From: Nitrososphaerota archaeon
Lineage (GTDB): Archaea; Thermoproteota; Bathyarchaeia; Bathyarchaeales; Bathycorpusculaceae
Assembly (NCBI GenBank): GCA_031274765.1
Contig: JAISPR010000019.1
Span: 1-32,657 of the forward strand
Direction: 5' to 3'
Length of the DNA stretch: 32,657 nt
Below the pieces are notes generated by a model. That model ran no database searches and was not told the DNA's origin. It saw only the letters and a program-made list of their open reading frames with translations. The position numbers and the translations under genes are program-made. Shown here piece by piece: positions 17,103-24,764 of this stretch. Position 1 is the stretch's first letter. The number at the start of each line of letters is the position of its first letter.

Positions 17103-17630
17103 TCAACTTATTTTGTCTGTCAGAGCCAAAGCTTTAACCCGGTTCACTCCGTCGATTTCTCCTATGAATTCTGCGATGCTTTTGGGTACAAGCTCCATCC
17201 AATTGTCATCTTGCACCATTTTTTTCCGCACAAGAGTAGACATATAGATCTTTCTGTCAAAAAATGGTATGTCTCTAACTTGGTAACTTGCCTCCATAAA
17301 CAATCTCCGCGTCAATGGCTCATTTGAGAAAACGATGTTAAACTTGGGCGTGTAGCCCTCCACTGCACTTACCCACAGCATATGCAGATGCACATCAGGA
17401 ACTGGTACAATCCACAACTTTCCACTATCCAACCCAGCTTCTAAAACTGCACGTTGAATCATAACTAATCGCTCGCCAGCAGTGAAGGGATTATGATTGT
17501 TGTGGCTGTACTGAGCACTGCCAATAACAACAATCAATTCATCCACGAACTGAAGCGCATTTTGGACCGCTCCTAAATGCCCTTTATGGAAGGGCTGAAA
17601 CCTACCCACATAAAGACCTCGATTAACCAC
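17103..17630 (-). CDS. nadM: Nicotinamide-nucleotide adenylyltransferase, archaeal NadM type
   Basis: The 175-residue enzyme joins NMN (or nicotinate mononucleotide) and ATP to give NAD or its deamido form. The nucleotidyltransferase motif GRFQPFHKGH (9-18) is complete, followed by IGSAQYSHNNHNPFTAGER, a family hallmark of the archaeal enzymes, and by the C-terminal IYMSTLVRKKM in place of the ISxTxxR motif. Length is normal. The start is GTG (complement of 17628-17630), with AGGGAA upstream. NadC at 21255 is four genes away, so quinolinate-to-NAD capacity is partly represented here. The gene stands alone with its own promoter region. Confidence 0.95.
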   Translation of the reverse strand: MVNRGLYVGRFQPFHKGHLGAVQNALQFVDELIVVIGSAQYSHNNHNPFTAGERLVMIQRAVLEAGLDSGKLWIVPVPDVHLHMLWVSAVEGYTPKFNIVFSNEPLTRRLFMEASYQVRDIPFFDRKIYMSTLVRKKMVQDDNWMELVPKSIAEFIGEIDGVNRVKALALTDKIS

Positions 17631-17820
17631 GTGATATTTCCCTACTCTGGGTTGCGCTTGGATGCATTTATGATTTGTGATTTCACAACCCTCCTTTCAC
17701 TTCTTAGACAGATGACTTCATTGAATATTTTACAACAAAAATTGATAACCCACTTGAATACCAATCCCATACATATTGGTTAATCGTTAACAACCTATCA
17801 TAATTAAATACTACAACTAT

Positions 17821-18438
17821 TCAGCAATATTTTTTTACAACTGATTCTGTTGGAAAAACCTTGAGCACACCGCCACACATTTCGATTTCTTTTGATTCAC
17901 TATAACCGCGTTGTTCTCGGTTTAAAAATTCCAGTTTCACCCCTAAACCGCCTACACCGTAGCCACCCAAACCCAAATCCGATTTTATTATACGATGACA
18001 GGGTACAATAAGTGGGAAGGGATTGGATGCCATGACATTTCCAACAGCCCTAGCACCTCCACCCACCGCCTTAGCGACTGCCCCATACGAGGCAACATAT
18101 CCTATAGGTATGGTCGCGACAGCCCTTAGCACCCTTTGACTATAGAGCGGTAGATCTGTATCAGCTAAAATAAATCCATAATTTGTATCTTTTCCATCAT
18201 AACGGGCTCTTAATGCGGCAAACAAAGCACTAAATTGCATAACTGATTGTGTAAATACCTTCACTGATTCTGCACCTGCGAGCTTGCCCAGCATAGCATC
18301 CACTGCTGTTTTTTGGTCGTTATCAAAGGTTGTTCTCAAAATTCTCCCACCCCTTTGTGCCACTACAAAACAGATGCCCCCTACATTATCAACGTAAACT
18401 TCTATCAAACCGATCCGCACCAATGAATATAGTGCCAA
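17821..18438 (-). CDS. ogt: Methylated-DNA--protein-cysteine methyltransferase
   Basis: A suicide DNA repair protein that takes O6-alkyl groups from guanine. The C-terminal domain contains VGNVMASNPFPLIVPCHRI (132-150) with the acceptor Cys 147, preceded by YVASYGAVAKAVGG, the recognition helix region with conserved Tyr and Ala. The Asn in GNVMA that hinges to the active site is present. The N-terminal domain (1-95) is divergent as usual. C-terminal GGYGVGGLGVKLEFLNREQ is family-typical. The start is uncertain: TTG at 18438 is the furthest upstream, while a GTG seven codons in is possible. It stands divergent from the proteasome gene. Confidence 0.9.
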   Translation of the reverse strand: MALYSLVRIGLIEVYVDNVGGICFVVAQRGGRILRTTFDNDQKTAVDAMLGKLAGAESVKVFTQSVMQFSALFAALRARYDGKDTNYGFILADTDLPLYSQRVLRAVATIPIGYVASYGAVAKAVGGGARAVGNVMASNPFPLIVPCHRIIKSDLGLGGYGVGGLGVKLEFLNREQRGYSESKEIEMCGGVLKVFPTESVVKKYC

Positions 18439-18620
18439 TCACTGTTTAACGTTTCTTCGATAAAACCTGTAACTTTGACAAATATCTCAATTGCCCTTAT
18501 AGTCATAAAACTGGCGATGCTTCAAATTTCTTGTTAACAATAACCCTTGAAGATGTCATCTTTTTAACATTTAACAATTTTTCCCCAATTGTACCCATCC
18601 GCTCTTAACATGATTAATAG

Positions 18621-18628
18621 TTATAAGT
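18621..18628 (+). promoter_or_regulatory. TATA box for the proteasome beta gene
   Basis: TTATAAGT, followed by AACC, lies 48-55 bp before ATG 18676. Expected initiation near 18650 lies after the upstream in-frame TTG at 18646 and so supports the ATG at 18676. Confidence 0.45.
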
Positions 18629-18675
18629 AACCTTAATAGATTGTTTTGTGTATTAAAATCGGAAAGGCGATAATT

Positions 18676-19383
18676 ATGGACGGATATGGATCACAATTAC
18701 CCCAGTTACCACAAATCCCACAAATCCCACTCATGCCGTTGGTGCAAACACAAGAACAGCCGCCACAGGGCAATCAAGCACCACAGGGTGGCGGATGGAT
18801 GCCTGGTGCCACCACCGTTGGGATTACCTTCCAAGGCGGGGTTCTTTTAGCCGCTGAAAAACGTGTTACATACGGCAATTTTATCATGAGTCGAGGCGGA
18901 AAAAAAGTATTTAAAGTTACAGATCGCATTGGCGTAGCCTGTGCAGGTCTCGTTGGAGACATGCAAATACTTGCCCGTGAAATGGAAGCACAAGCCAATC
19001 TCTACAGCATGGACGTCGGGCGCCCCATCAACGTACGTAGCGCCTCCAAACTCTTGGCAAACGTACTCTTCAACCGTCGCTATGCCCCCCTCATAACCCA
19101 GACCATCGTAGGCGGTTTAGATGAAGAAGGATCATCAATTTATGTCCTTGATCTCTTGGGTTCACTTATCCCCGACAAGTATGCAGCAGTAGGCTCTGGC
19201 ACAGAAACCGCCATTGGTGTCATCGAAGAAGGCTACAAAGATAACCTAACATTAGACGAAGCCAAAAACCTCGTTACCCGTGCAGTTAAAGCCGCCATCA
19301 GTAGAGACGCTATGAGTGGTGATGGCTTAGATTTTGTCATTATCACCAAAGACGGTGTCATCGAAGAATCCACAAAATTCTAA
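18676..19383 (+). CDS. psmB: 20S proteasome beta subunit with Ala in place of catalytic Thr1
   Basis: The 235-residue protein is an unmistakable 20S beta subunit (GGKKVFKV, CAGLVGDMQ, AAVGSGTETAIGVIE, SGDGLDFVII). The expected processing site G-TTTVGI reads G-ATTVGI (G44, A45): the residue that should be the N-terminal nucleophile is alanine, while position 17 is Glu (E61) and Lys33 is kept (K77). Beta subunits of this kind are known in Crenarchaeota, where an inactive-looking paralogue works with a second, catalytic beta subunit; none is in this window. The N-terminal extension of about 44 residues is unusually long and Pro/Gln-rich (repeats of LPQ/IPQ). Start at ATG 18676 is favoured over the TTG at 18646 by the TATA box position. 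AMMECR1 follows 56 bp downstream. Confidence 0.93.
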   Translation: MDGYGSQLPQLPQIPQIPLMPLVQTQEQPPQGNQAPQGGGWMPGATTVGITFQGGVLLAAEKRVTYGNFIMSRGGKKVFKVTDRIGVACAGLVGDMQILAREMEAQANLYSMDVGRPINVRSASKLLANVLFNRRYAPLITQTIVGGLDEEGSSIYVLDLLGSLIPDKYAAVGSGTETAIGVIEEGYKDNLTLDEAKNLVTRAVKAAISRDAMSGDGLDFVIITKDGVIEESTKF

Positions 19384-19439
19384 CCCTTTTTCCCTTAATC
19401 TTTTAAACAGCGTCTAACAAACAGACGCATGAGGCATAA

Positions 19440-20063
19440 ATGTTGTTTGAACTCTCACAACAAGAAGGCGAATCCATAGTTCACTTAGCCAGAAACACTG
19501 TTAAATTCTTCTTAGAAAAAAACAAACGACAACCGCCAAAAGACCTCTCTCCCAAGTTGCTTGAAAAATGTGGTGCATTTGTCACCATAAACACCCTAAC
19601 TGATGGCAAACAAGAATTGCGCGGATGTATTGGCTACCCCTATCCCACAAATCCACTGGTAGACGCCATTATCGATTCCGCAATAAATGCTGCCACAAAA
19701 GATCCTCGCTTCGAACCCCTGACCATTGACGAACTTGACAAAGTGATTTTTGAAGTCAGCGTCTTAACACCACCGGAACTGATCCAAACTGATAATCCCA
19801 AAGAATACGTGCACAAGATCAAAGTAGGCGAAGACGGATTAATCATCGGGCACGGCTGGCATAAAGGGCTACTTTTGCCACAGGTACCCCTCGAGTGGGG
19901 TTGGGATGAAGAAGAATTCCTTTGCCAATGTTGTGTGAAAGCCGGGTTGCCGCCTGACAGATGGCTCACCAAAGACGTTAAAATCTACAAATTTAAAGCC
20001 ATAATCTTTGAAGAAGAAACCCCAAACGGGGGCATTAAACGTTTAAACCTCAAATCCGTCTAA
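19440..20063 (+). CDS. AMMECR1 domain protein
   Basis: A 207-residue member of the AMMECR1 family, conserved across archaea and eukaryotes; the family hallmark LRGCIGYP (60-67) is present, followed by the typical AAINAATKDPRF-like segment (here INAATKDPRFEPLT) and FEVSVLTPPE. The C-terminal part has GLLLPQVPLEWGWDEEEFL and a paired Cys-Cys in LCQCCVKAGL. Biochemical role is not established; a role as a cofactor or radical chemistry partner has been suggested for relatives and is not testable here. ATG 19440 has GAGG upstream. It lies 56 bp downstream of psmB and may share its transcript. It overlaps the convergent glycosyltransferase end by four bases. Confidence 0.92.
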   Translation: MLFELSQQEGESIVHLARNTVKFFLEKNKRQPPKDLSPKLLEKCGAFVTINTLTDGKQELRGCIGYPYPTNPLVDAIIDSAINAATKDPRFEPLTIDELDKVIFEVSVLTPPELIQTDNPKEYVHKIKVGEDGLIIGHGWHKGLLLPQVPLEWGWDEEEFLCQCCVKAGLPPDRWLTKDVKIYKFKAIIFEEETPNGGIKRLNLKSV

Positions 20064-21199
20064 TCCAAAATGGTTTCAACGATTTCCACTGCCCGTTCCA
20101 GTCCATTATATTTACCTGAGAATATCGAAAGCGCTTCAGCATTTTGTGTGTAACTATCTATTTCTGTCTCTATCTTGGTGACGGCTTTTTGAATTTGTTT
20201 TTGGTTTTTGGCAACTATACTGCACTTCATCTTTTCTAATTTCGCTGCGTTACCCAACTGTTCAGGTTGTGTGGGAATACAGATGCTGGGTTTGCCATAC
20301 TTGATGGTTTCAAAACATGTCGCATGGCCGCCGCTAAAAATCACAAATTTAGCATTACGCATGGCTTCTGCACGCTCCTTTGATGTGAGCCAAGTATGTA
20401 GTTCATAGTTACCAATTGTGGCAGAAACTTTTTTGCCTGGCATACCCAAACTTATGATGCATTTACTTTTTGTTTTTTCCAACACCGGTTGTAGCTTTTT
20501 AAGCAATTGACTACGAGTACCAATGGGCCCACTGATAGGTGCAAAAATATGCCTTTGTTCACCAACGATGGGTTTGGTATCAAGAAATGCTCCGACATAC
20601 TCTGTTCTGTCAGCTATGCCCATGTGTGCTATATCTCCAATACTATATTCTGATACCGTGTGGGGTGGAGGATTGTCGGGGATTACTATTTTTTTACATA
20701 TCCGATAATAACGCTCAATGAAACGTTCGCCTGGGCTTAGAAGCGACGAGAAACCATAGCCTGGCCGGATCATGTTTTCCACATAGATCGCTGGAATTTT
20801 CCATCTGCTCGCGAGACGTAGTGCATTTATGTCTCCATCAGCAATGAGCGCATCGGGAGCTATATCCGGTATGTTTTTTCGCAGATCATAGTAGCGGTGG
20901 ATGGTTTCGTAGGCATTAGAGTTTTTTATCTCAAATTTGTTTTGCTCTACGTTAAAGAACGGAAGCGGTAGAAACATATTGAGCAACGACGCCGAAGTCA
21001 AGATACCGTGAGCATTTTCATACCATGAAATCGGGGTGACACGGTTGACATTTTTGAATTCCCTTTGAAGCAATTCATAAGCCTTGCCGCCGCTAAAGAA
21101 GAACAATTCATGTCCCTGTTGTTCAAGACGTTTACCTAATGGAATGAGTCGTGAAACATGACCTAACCCAAGTTCCGAGCAACATAGTAGCAGGCGCAT
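20060..21199 (-). CDS. GT28/MurG-like glycosyltransferase
   Basis: The protein of about 379 residues has a GT-B fold like MurG and archaeal relatives that transfer sugar from UDP-GlcNAc-type donors. The N-terminal loop SELGLGHVSRLIPLGKRL matches the GxGHxxR acceptor-side motif; the C-terminal donor site contains FVIFSGGHATCFETIKYGKP followed by PTQPEQLGNA, where the Gly-rich loop, the Glu and the Q-N pair contact the nucleotide-sugar. It likely builds a surface glycan or glycolipid. ATG at 21199 is preferred over the longer frame to 21247: AGGG lies just upstream and a TATA box at 21221-21229 would place transcription start right at this ATG. It is divergent from nadC. Confidence 0.85.
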   Translation of the reverse strand: MRLLLCCSELGLGHVSRLIPLGKRLEQQGHELFFFSGGKAYELLQREFKNVNRVTPISWYENAHGILTSASLLNMFLPLPFFNVEQNKFEIKNSNAYETIHRYYDLRKNIPDIAPDALIADGDINALRLASRWKIPAIYVENMIRPGYGFSSLLSPGERFIERYYRICKKIVIPDNPPPHTVSEYSIGDIAHMGIADRTEYVGAFLDTKPIVGEQRHIFAPISGPIGTRSQLLKKLQPVLEKTKSKCIISLGMPGKKVSATIGNYELHTWLTSKERAEAMRNAKFVIFSGGHATCFETIKYGKPSICIPTQPEQLGNAAKLEKMKCSIVAKNQKQIQKAVTKIETEIDSYTQNAEALSIFSGKYNGLERAVEIVETILD

Positions 21200-21220
21200 A
21201 TGTTCCCTTATTAGTGCATG

Positions 21221-21229
21221 ATTATATTT
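21221..21229. promoter_or_regulatory. Shared bidirectional TATA box between the glycosyltransferase and nadC
   Basis: ATTATATTT (plus) reads AAATATAAT on the minus strand. About 26 bp away on each side are 21199 (ATG of the glycosyltransferase) and about 21251 (ATG of nadC at 21255), so a single AT-rich box could serve near-leaderless transcripts both ways. Confidence 0.45.
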
Positions 21230-21254
21230 GAACAATAGCTTATCCAATCAAGTT

Positions 21255-22148
21255 ATGGGAAGAATTTTAAGTCTAAAGAACCAAGTAGATAACATGTTTA
21301 TGCCCCGACAGATAGTGGAGGAAAAACTCTTAGCGTTTCTCTCAGAGGATATAGGCGAAGGCGACGTTTCAGTTGCTGCTGTTATCCCTGAGAATTTAAT
21401 GATTATGGCGGATGTCATTGTAAAAGAAGCTGGTGTAATTGCGGGTATCAAAGAAGCTCTTATACTTGCCGAATGTTTAGGACTCAAAGCAGAACCCAAA
21501 GTAGCTGATGGTTGCAAAGTGAAAAATAAGCAGGTTCTCCTCAGCCTCGCAGGCGATGCCCAAACTATTCTCACAGTCGAACGCACGCTACTAAATCTTC
21601 TCTCGCGCATGAGTGGTATTGCAACAAAAACCCATATCCTCGTAGAACAATTAAAAAAAACTAACCCTGCCCTCAGACTTGCTGCTACTCGTAAATCTGC
21701 TCCCGGATTACTCTATTTTGATAAAAAAGCTGTTATCATAGGCGGTGGAGATCCTCATAGATTACACTTGGATGATATGATATTGATAAAAGATAATCAT
21801 CTGGCAATAACTGGTAGTGTAGAGAAAGCTGTTAAAAACGCCAAAGCTAACGCCTCTTTTAGCAAAAAAATTGAGGTTGAAGTTACCTGTATCGAGGATG
21901 CCCTAAGTGCTACTGCGGCAGGTGCTGATATTATAATGTTGGACAATTTTTCGCCCAAACAAGCCAAAGAAGCTACTCAAAAACTGCGTAGAGCTGGATA
22001 TGACAAAGTTTTGATAGAAGTCAGTGGCGGTATAACCCTAAATAATCTCTCTGAATATGCTACAGTAGATATTGATATAATTAGTATGGGTGAATTAACC
22101 CATAGTGTTCGGGCGCTTGATATAAGTTTGGAAATAACGAAAAAATAG
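21255..22148 (+). CDS. nadC: Nicotinate-nucleotide pyrophosphorylase (carboxylating), quinolinate phosphoribosyltransferase
   Basis: Makes nicotinate mononucleotide from quinolinate and PRPP. Signatures: LSEDIGEGDVS near the N-terminus, ERTLLNLLSRMSGIAT, the substrate-binding ATRKSAPGL and IGGGDPHR, then DDMILIKDNH, VEVTCIE, MLDNFSP, IEVSGGI and the C-terminal IISMGELTHS, all in the family order. I use ATG 21255, which lies a few bases after the start point predicted from the TATA box at 21221-21229; ATG 21294 would give a length closer to bacterial enzymes and is possible. It lies alone on its strand; nadM is at 17103-17630. Confidence 0.95.
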   Translation: MGRILSLKNQVDNMFMPRQIVEEKLLAFLSEDIGEGDVSVAAVIPENLMIMADVIVKEAGVIAGIKEALILAECLGLKAEPKVADGCKVKNKQVLLSLAGDAQTILTVERTLLNLLSRMSGIATKTHILVEQLKKTNPALRLAATRKSAPGLLYFDKKAVIIGGGDPHRLHLDDMILIKDNHLAITGSVEKAVKNAKANASFSKKIEVEVTCIEDALSATAAGADIIMLDNFSPKQAKEATQKLRRAGYDKVLIEVSGGITLNNLSEYATVDIDIISMGELTHSVRALDISLEITKK

Positions 22149-22546
22149 GGTCATGTTTAAGCTTCAAGTGTTAACCCGTAACTCTGCCATTTTTATTCCC
22201 CTATAATTTTTTCGTAATTGCGTAAAATACGATTATTTTACACTTTTAACCATTTTTAAAACCTATTTTCCCAACCCAAACACAACAAATAAACCCCAAT
22301 TTAAACAACAATTCCTAATTTATCCCATAGGTAACCTATAAATTACGACCGAAACAGGTACTCAAATCTTCCTAAAGCTTAAAAACACAAGATCCAACAC
22401 AGGGTTAAAGACATTTTGCCAGAATTAACACGAATTGAACCTGCCATTGAACTAAAAACTGTAGAAAACACCATCAACCAGGTTCATAAGCAAGCACGTT
22501 CATACTTGCACGTTTTTCCAACAACCTATGGGATAAAACAGCGGAG
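22149..22546. other. Gene-free AT-rich region
   Basis: No gene, RNA or repeat family is recognised. A weak TTG-started frame begins at 22416 but runs antisense into the next gene. The sequence is AT-rich with no clear hairpin. Confidence 0.4.
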
Positions 22547-23131
22547 TTACGGTGTTAACGTGAATGTTTCCACAAGGGCGCCAATGGTGAGCAATAACGC
22601 GGTGATTCCGATGAGTATGATGAGCCATTTAAGTTCGCGTTTCCCTTTTTTTTGTAATATGCGTCGGAACACCCAGATGCTTTCTGACATGGCAATTGAG
22701 TAGCATAAGTATTCTATTAGAAATACTGTAACGGCGCCTATTAGCAGTATAATTATGGTTGTAGCGGTTATGGAGATATCTGATGTTGCAGTGGCCATAC
22801 CGTTTGACATTTGTAGGTCAATGCCGGCTCTGAGTGCTTGTCCTGTGCTAAAGAGAATGTACATGCCTATGAAGCATCCAATGAGGGGGATAAACATGAG
22901 GAGACACAGCGGAAAGTTGTTAAGGAAAATATCTGTGTTTAATGTACCCTCTGTTAGTCCTTTAGTGAGTGTTTGGTTGAGTTGATCGTTGATGAGTTGA
23001 GCGTCTTCAGGGCTGGGGGGAATCAGTGTACCGACTATGGTTGATAATATAGCTAGTATTAACATTATGGCTACGGAATAAATGCGTTTACGTTTTGATG
23101 AAGTTTTATGCCAGAACTGCAGATACTTCAT
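22547..23131 (-). CDS. SpoIIM-like integral membrane protein (stage II sporulation protein M family)
   Basis: The 194-residue protein has four or five predicted transmembrane helices (about 19-37, 74-95, 121-143 and 168-187) with a short loop containing DIFLNNFPLCLLMFIPLIG, the family pattern in which IFLNN leads to a conserved helix. The segment IEYLCYSIAMSESIWVF and the final helix ending in GALVE match the acidic and Ser/Glu-containing helices of the SpoIIM family. Archaeal members are common and unrelated to sporulation; a role in membrane organisation or transport is inferred at most. Start is ATG complementary to 23129-23131, after GAGAG. It stands alone. Confidence 0.8.
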   Translation of the reverse strand: MKYLQFWHKTSSKRKRIYSVAIMLILAILSTIVGTLIPPSPEDAQLINDQLNQTLTKGLTEGTLNTDIFLNNFPLCLLMFIPLIGCFIGMYILFSTGQALRAGIDLQMSNGMATATSDISITATTIIILLIGAVTVFLIEYLCYSIAMSESIWVFRRILQKKGKRELKWLIILIGITALLLTIGALVETFTLTP

Positions 23132-23674
23132 TGTGGTCTCTCTGTTTAGTGTAATTTTGAGATTATAAACGTCGTCTACAAAATTAAACGTTTCGTCAAT
23201 TTAATATTTGTTAAAAAACATTCGCAAAGTAGTTTTTGTGTTCTCTTATTTGATAGTTGAGTGGTTTGTTATTTTGTTTTTATCTGTGGTTTTTAATTCT
23301 TAGAGAAAATGTGTTCATGAAATTTTGTATGTGGGTGTTGGAATCAATGGATGCGGCTGATGTTTAAAAAATGATATGGCCTATTTGGCGTGAGTGGTGG
23401 TTTAAAATCGAAAATGGTTATTCGTCGAATCAGGTGGGTAGAGTCAATAAGTTTTGTTGCGGTGTATCGTTGTATGGAGCATGATGAGAACATAAGCAAG
23501 TTTAAAAAAGGCAGATGAGTGTACTCACCTGAAATAGCGAAAGGCCAAAACTATCATCATTGCTCCCTTGCAGGTAATGATCATTTAAAGATGCATATTT
23601 TTATAATTGTGCATATTTTGAAAGTTTTTTATAATTATGTGCTTCGATTTTTGTGGATGGAACTGTTTTGGACA
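23132..23674. other. Gene-free region with a long hairpin
   Basis: No gene is supported. Apart from the structured stretch at 23476-23567 the sequence is AT-rich and without recognised repeats or promoters. It lies downstream of rlmE and upstream of the SpoIIM-like gene, both on the minus strand. Confidence 0.45.
23476..23567. other. Long imperfect hairpin, possible structured RNA or terminator of rlmE
   Basis: GGAGCATGATGA (23477-23488) and TCATCATTGCTCC (about 23554-23566) pair as a 12-bp stem with one bulged base. Inside, AGATGAGT (23513-23520) pairs with ACTCACCT (23523-23530) as a second stem; on the minus strand this inner stem is followed by CCTTTTTT, like a terminator for rlmE. On the plus strand, ATGATGA and CTGA (23529-23532) resemble C and D boxes of an sRNA, but D' and C' are poor. 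Confidence 0.35.
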
Positions 23675-24304
23675 TTATGGAATATTTTCTGTTTTTAGGC
23701 TAAGCGCTAAAATATATTCTTCTGAACTTTTGGCACGACTTGCCTGTGGTTTAACAATGCGGACCGATTCAAAATTGTATTTTATGTTTGTGACGAATTC
23801 CTCTAAAAGATCCCCCTGGAAGACTTTAACAAAAAAATTACCGTTCGGTTTTAGGATATTTTTGGAGATCTCAAGCGCTTTATTTGCAAGGTCAATTTGG
23901 CAGGCATGATCCACTTCCCATACGCCTGTCACATTAGGTGCGGCGTCGGAGATGACCACATCAGGGCGTCTGGGCAGAAACGAAAGAATCTGGTCTGTGA
24001 TGTTGGGTTCAGTCAAGTCAGCGACTATGGTGCGGATGTACTCTTGAGTGAATGGTTCAATTGGTTTTAAATCAACACCTAAAACAAATCCATGTTTGCC
24101 CGTCATTTTTCGTGCTGCTTGGATCCACCCGCCTGGCGCTGCTCCTAGATCCACTACAATATCGTGAAGTTTTATGAAGGCATATTTGTTGTTGGCCTGC
24201 ACAAGTTTGTAGGTGGAGCGGCTACGATAGTTTTCAGCTTTGGCTTTTTTATAGTAAAACTCGTTTTTGCGCTCACGTATCCACGTTTTCGGCGTTGGTA
24301 TCAT
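23675..24304 (-). CDS. rlmE: 23S rRNA (uridine-2'-O-)methyltransferase RlmE/FtsJ family
   Basis: The 209-residue SAM-dependent methyltransferase has all four residues of the 2'-O-methylation tetrad: K33 in RSTYKL, D120 in VISDAAPN, K160 in FFVKVF and E195 or E196 in SSEEYIL. Motif I is VDLGAAPGGW (51-60). Family members methylate U2552 in the A-loop of 23S rRNA or, in some archaea and eukaryotes, tRNA (Trm7). The N-terminal sequence up to the first lysine is longer than the bacterial enzyme and basic. The start ATG (complement of 24302-24304) overlaps the end of the TFE-beta-like gene by 32 bases, in an operon-like arrangement. Confidence 0.92.
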   Translation of the reverse strand: MIPTPKTWIRERKNEFYYKKAKAENYRSRSTYKLVQANNKYAFIKLHDIVVDLGAAPGGWIQAARKMTGKHGFVLGVDLKPIEPFTQEYIRTIVADLTEPNITDQILSFLPRRPDVVISDAAPNVTGVWEVDHACQIDLANKALEISKNILKPNGNFFVKVFQGDLLEEFVTNIKYNFESVRIVKPQASRAKSSEEYILALSLKTENIP

Positions 24305-24710
24305 CCTCTAACACATTGTTTTCCTCTGGACTGTTTGGTTCCTCGAATGTAATTGGGAATTCTTTTCCAAGGTTTATTATCCAGTCTGTGAGTCGGGGGC
24401 AACTTTTGGGTGAAATTGTGGTTGTTGGATCGCATCGGGCATTATCTGGGCAAAGTAGACAGGGGCAATCAATGATGGTTTCAATTGATGCCGGTAACCG
24501 TTTGGGGTAGAGCCGATATGTCCATCTGCCTTCTTGGAGTTCTTTTTCTCTTCGGATAAGCCCTTTTTCTTCTAATTTAATGGAGACGCGACTGCCTTCA
24601 CGGCTACTGGCACCTAATTCCCGCCATAGATCTGACTGAAGTACACCCTGATAACCGGTGTTTACAACATAGTGAAGTGCTTTCTGTTCAAGGTCGTTAC
24701 GCTTTGGCAT
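24273..24710 (-). CDS. TFE-beta-like transcription factor (RPC39/Rpc34 homologue) with Fe-S motif
   Basis: The 145-residue protein starts with a winged helix (about 6-68: DLWRELGASSREGSRVSIKL as recognition region and a basic hairpin RREKELQEGRWTYRL) followed by a cysteine motif C82-x-C84-x2-C87-x5-C93-x10-C104 with ISPKSCPRLTDW. This CPxx..C..ISPxxC..LT-(E/D)W pattern is that of the Fe-S domain of human RPC39 and of archaeal TFE-beta, which opens the promoter with RNA polymerase and TFE-alpha. An acidic tail follows. It could also be an unrelated wHTH Fe-S protein, but order and spacing fit TFE-beta. It heads an operon with rlmE and shares a promoter region with kae1. Confidence 0.75.
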   Translation of the reverse strand: MPKRNDLEQKALHYVVNTGYQGVLQSDLWRELGASSREGSRVSIKLEEKGLIRREKELQEGRWTYRLYPKRLPASIETIIDCPCLLCPDNARCDPTTTISPKSCPRLTDWIINLGKEFPITFEEPNSPEENNVLEDDTNAENVDT

Positions 24711-24735
24711 ATTATTATCAGTTCCAATAATACAG

Positions 24736-24744
24736 TATTATAAG
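24736..24744. promoter_or_regulatory. Shared bidirectional TATA box between the TFE-beta-like gene and kae1
   Basis: TATTATAAG (plus) and CTTATAATA (minus). Centres lie about 26 bp from ATG 24765 (plus) and about 30 bp from ATG 24710 (minus), so both transcripts would have almost no leader. This is the basis for choosing the kae1 start at 24765 and for dismissing the TTG at 24747. Confidence 0.5.
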
Positions 24745-24764
24745 CTTTGGATGCAGATAAAAAT

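Noticed and set aside
22416-22703. 95-residue frame starting at TTG 22416
   Set aside because: Most of it is antisense to the SpoIIM-like gene; the first 40 residues are plausible but have no ribosome binding site or recognisable family.
24747-24764. TTG start for kae1 at 24747
   Set aside because: It would lie upstream of the transcription start predicted from the TATA box at 24736-24744.
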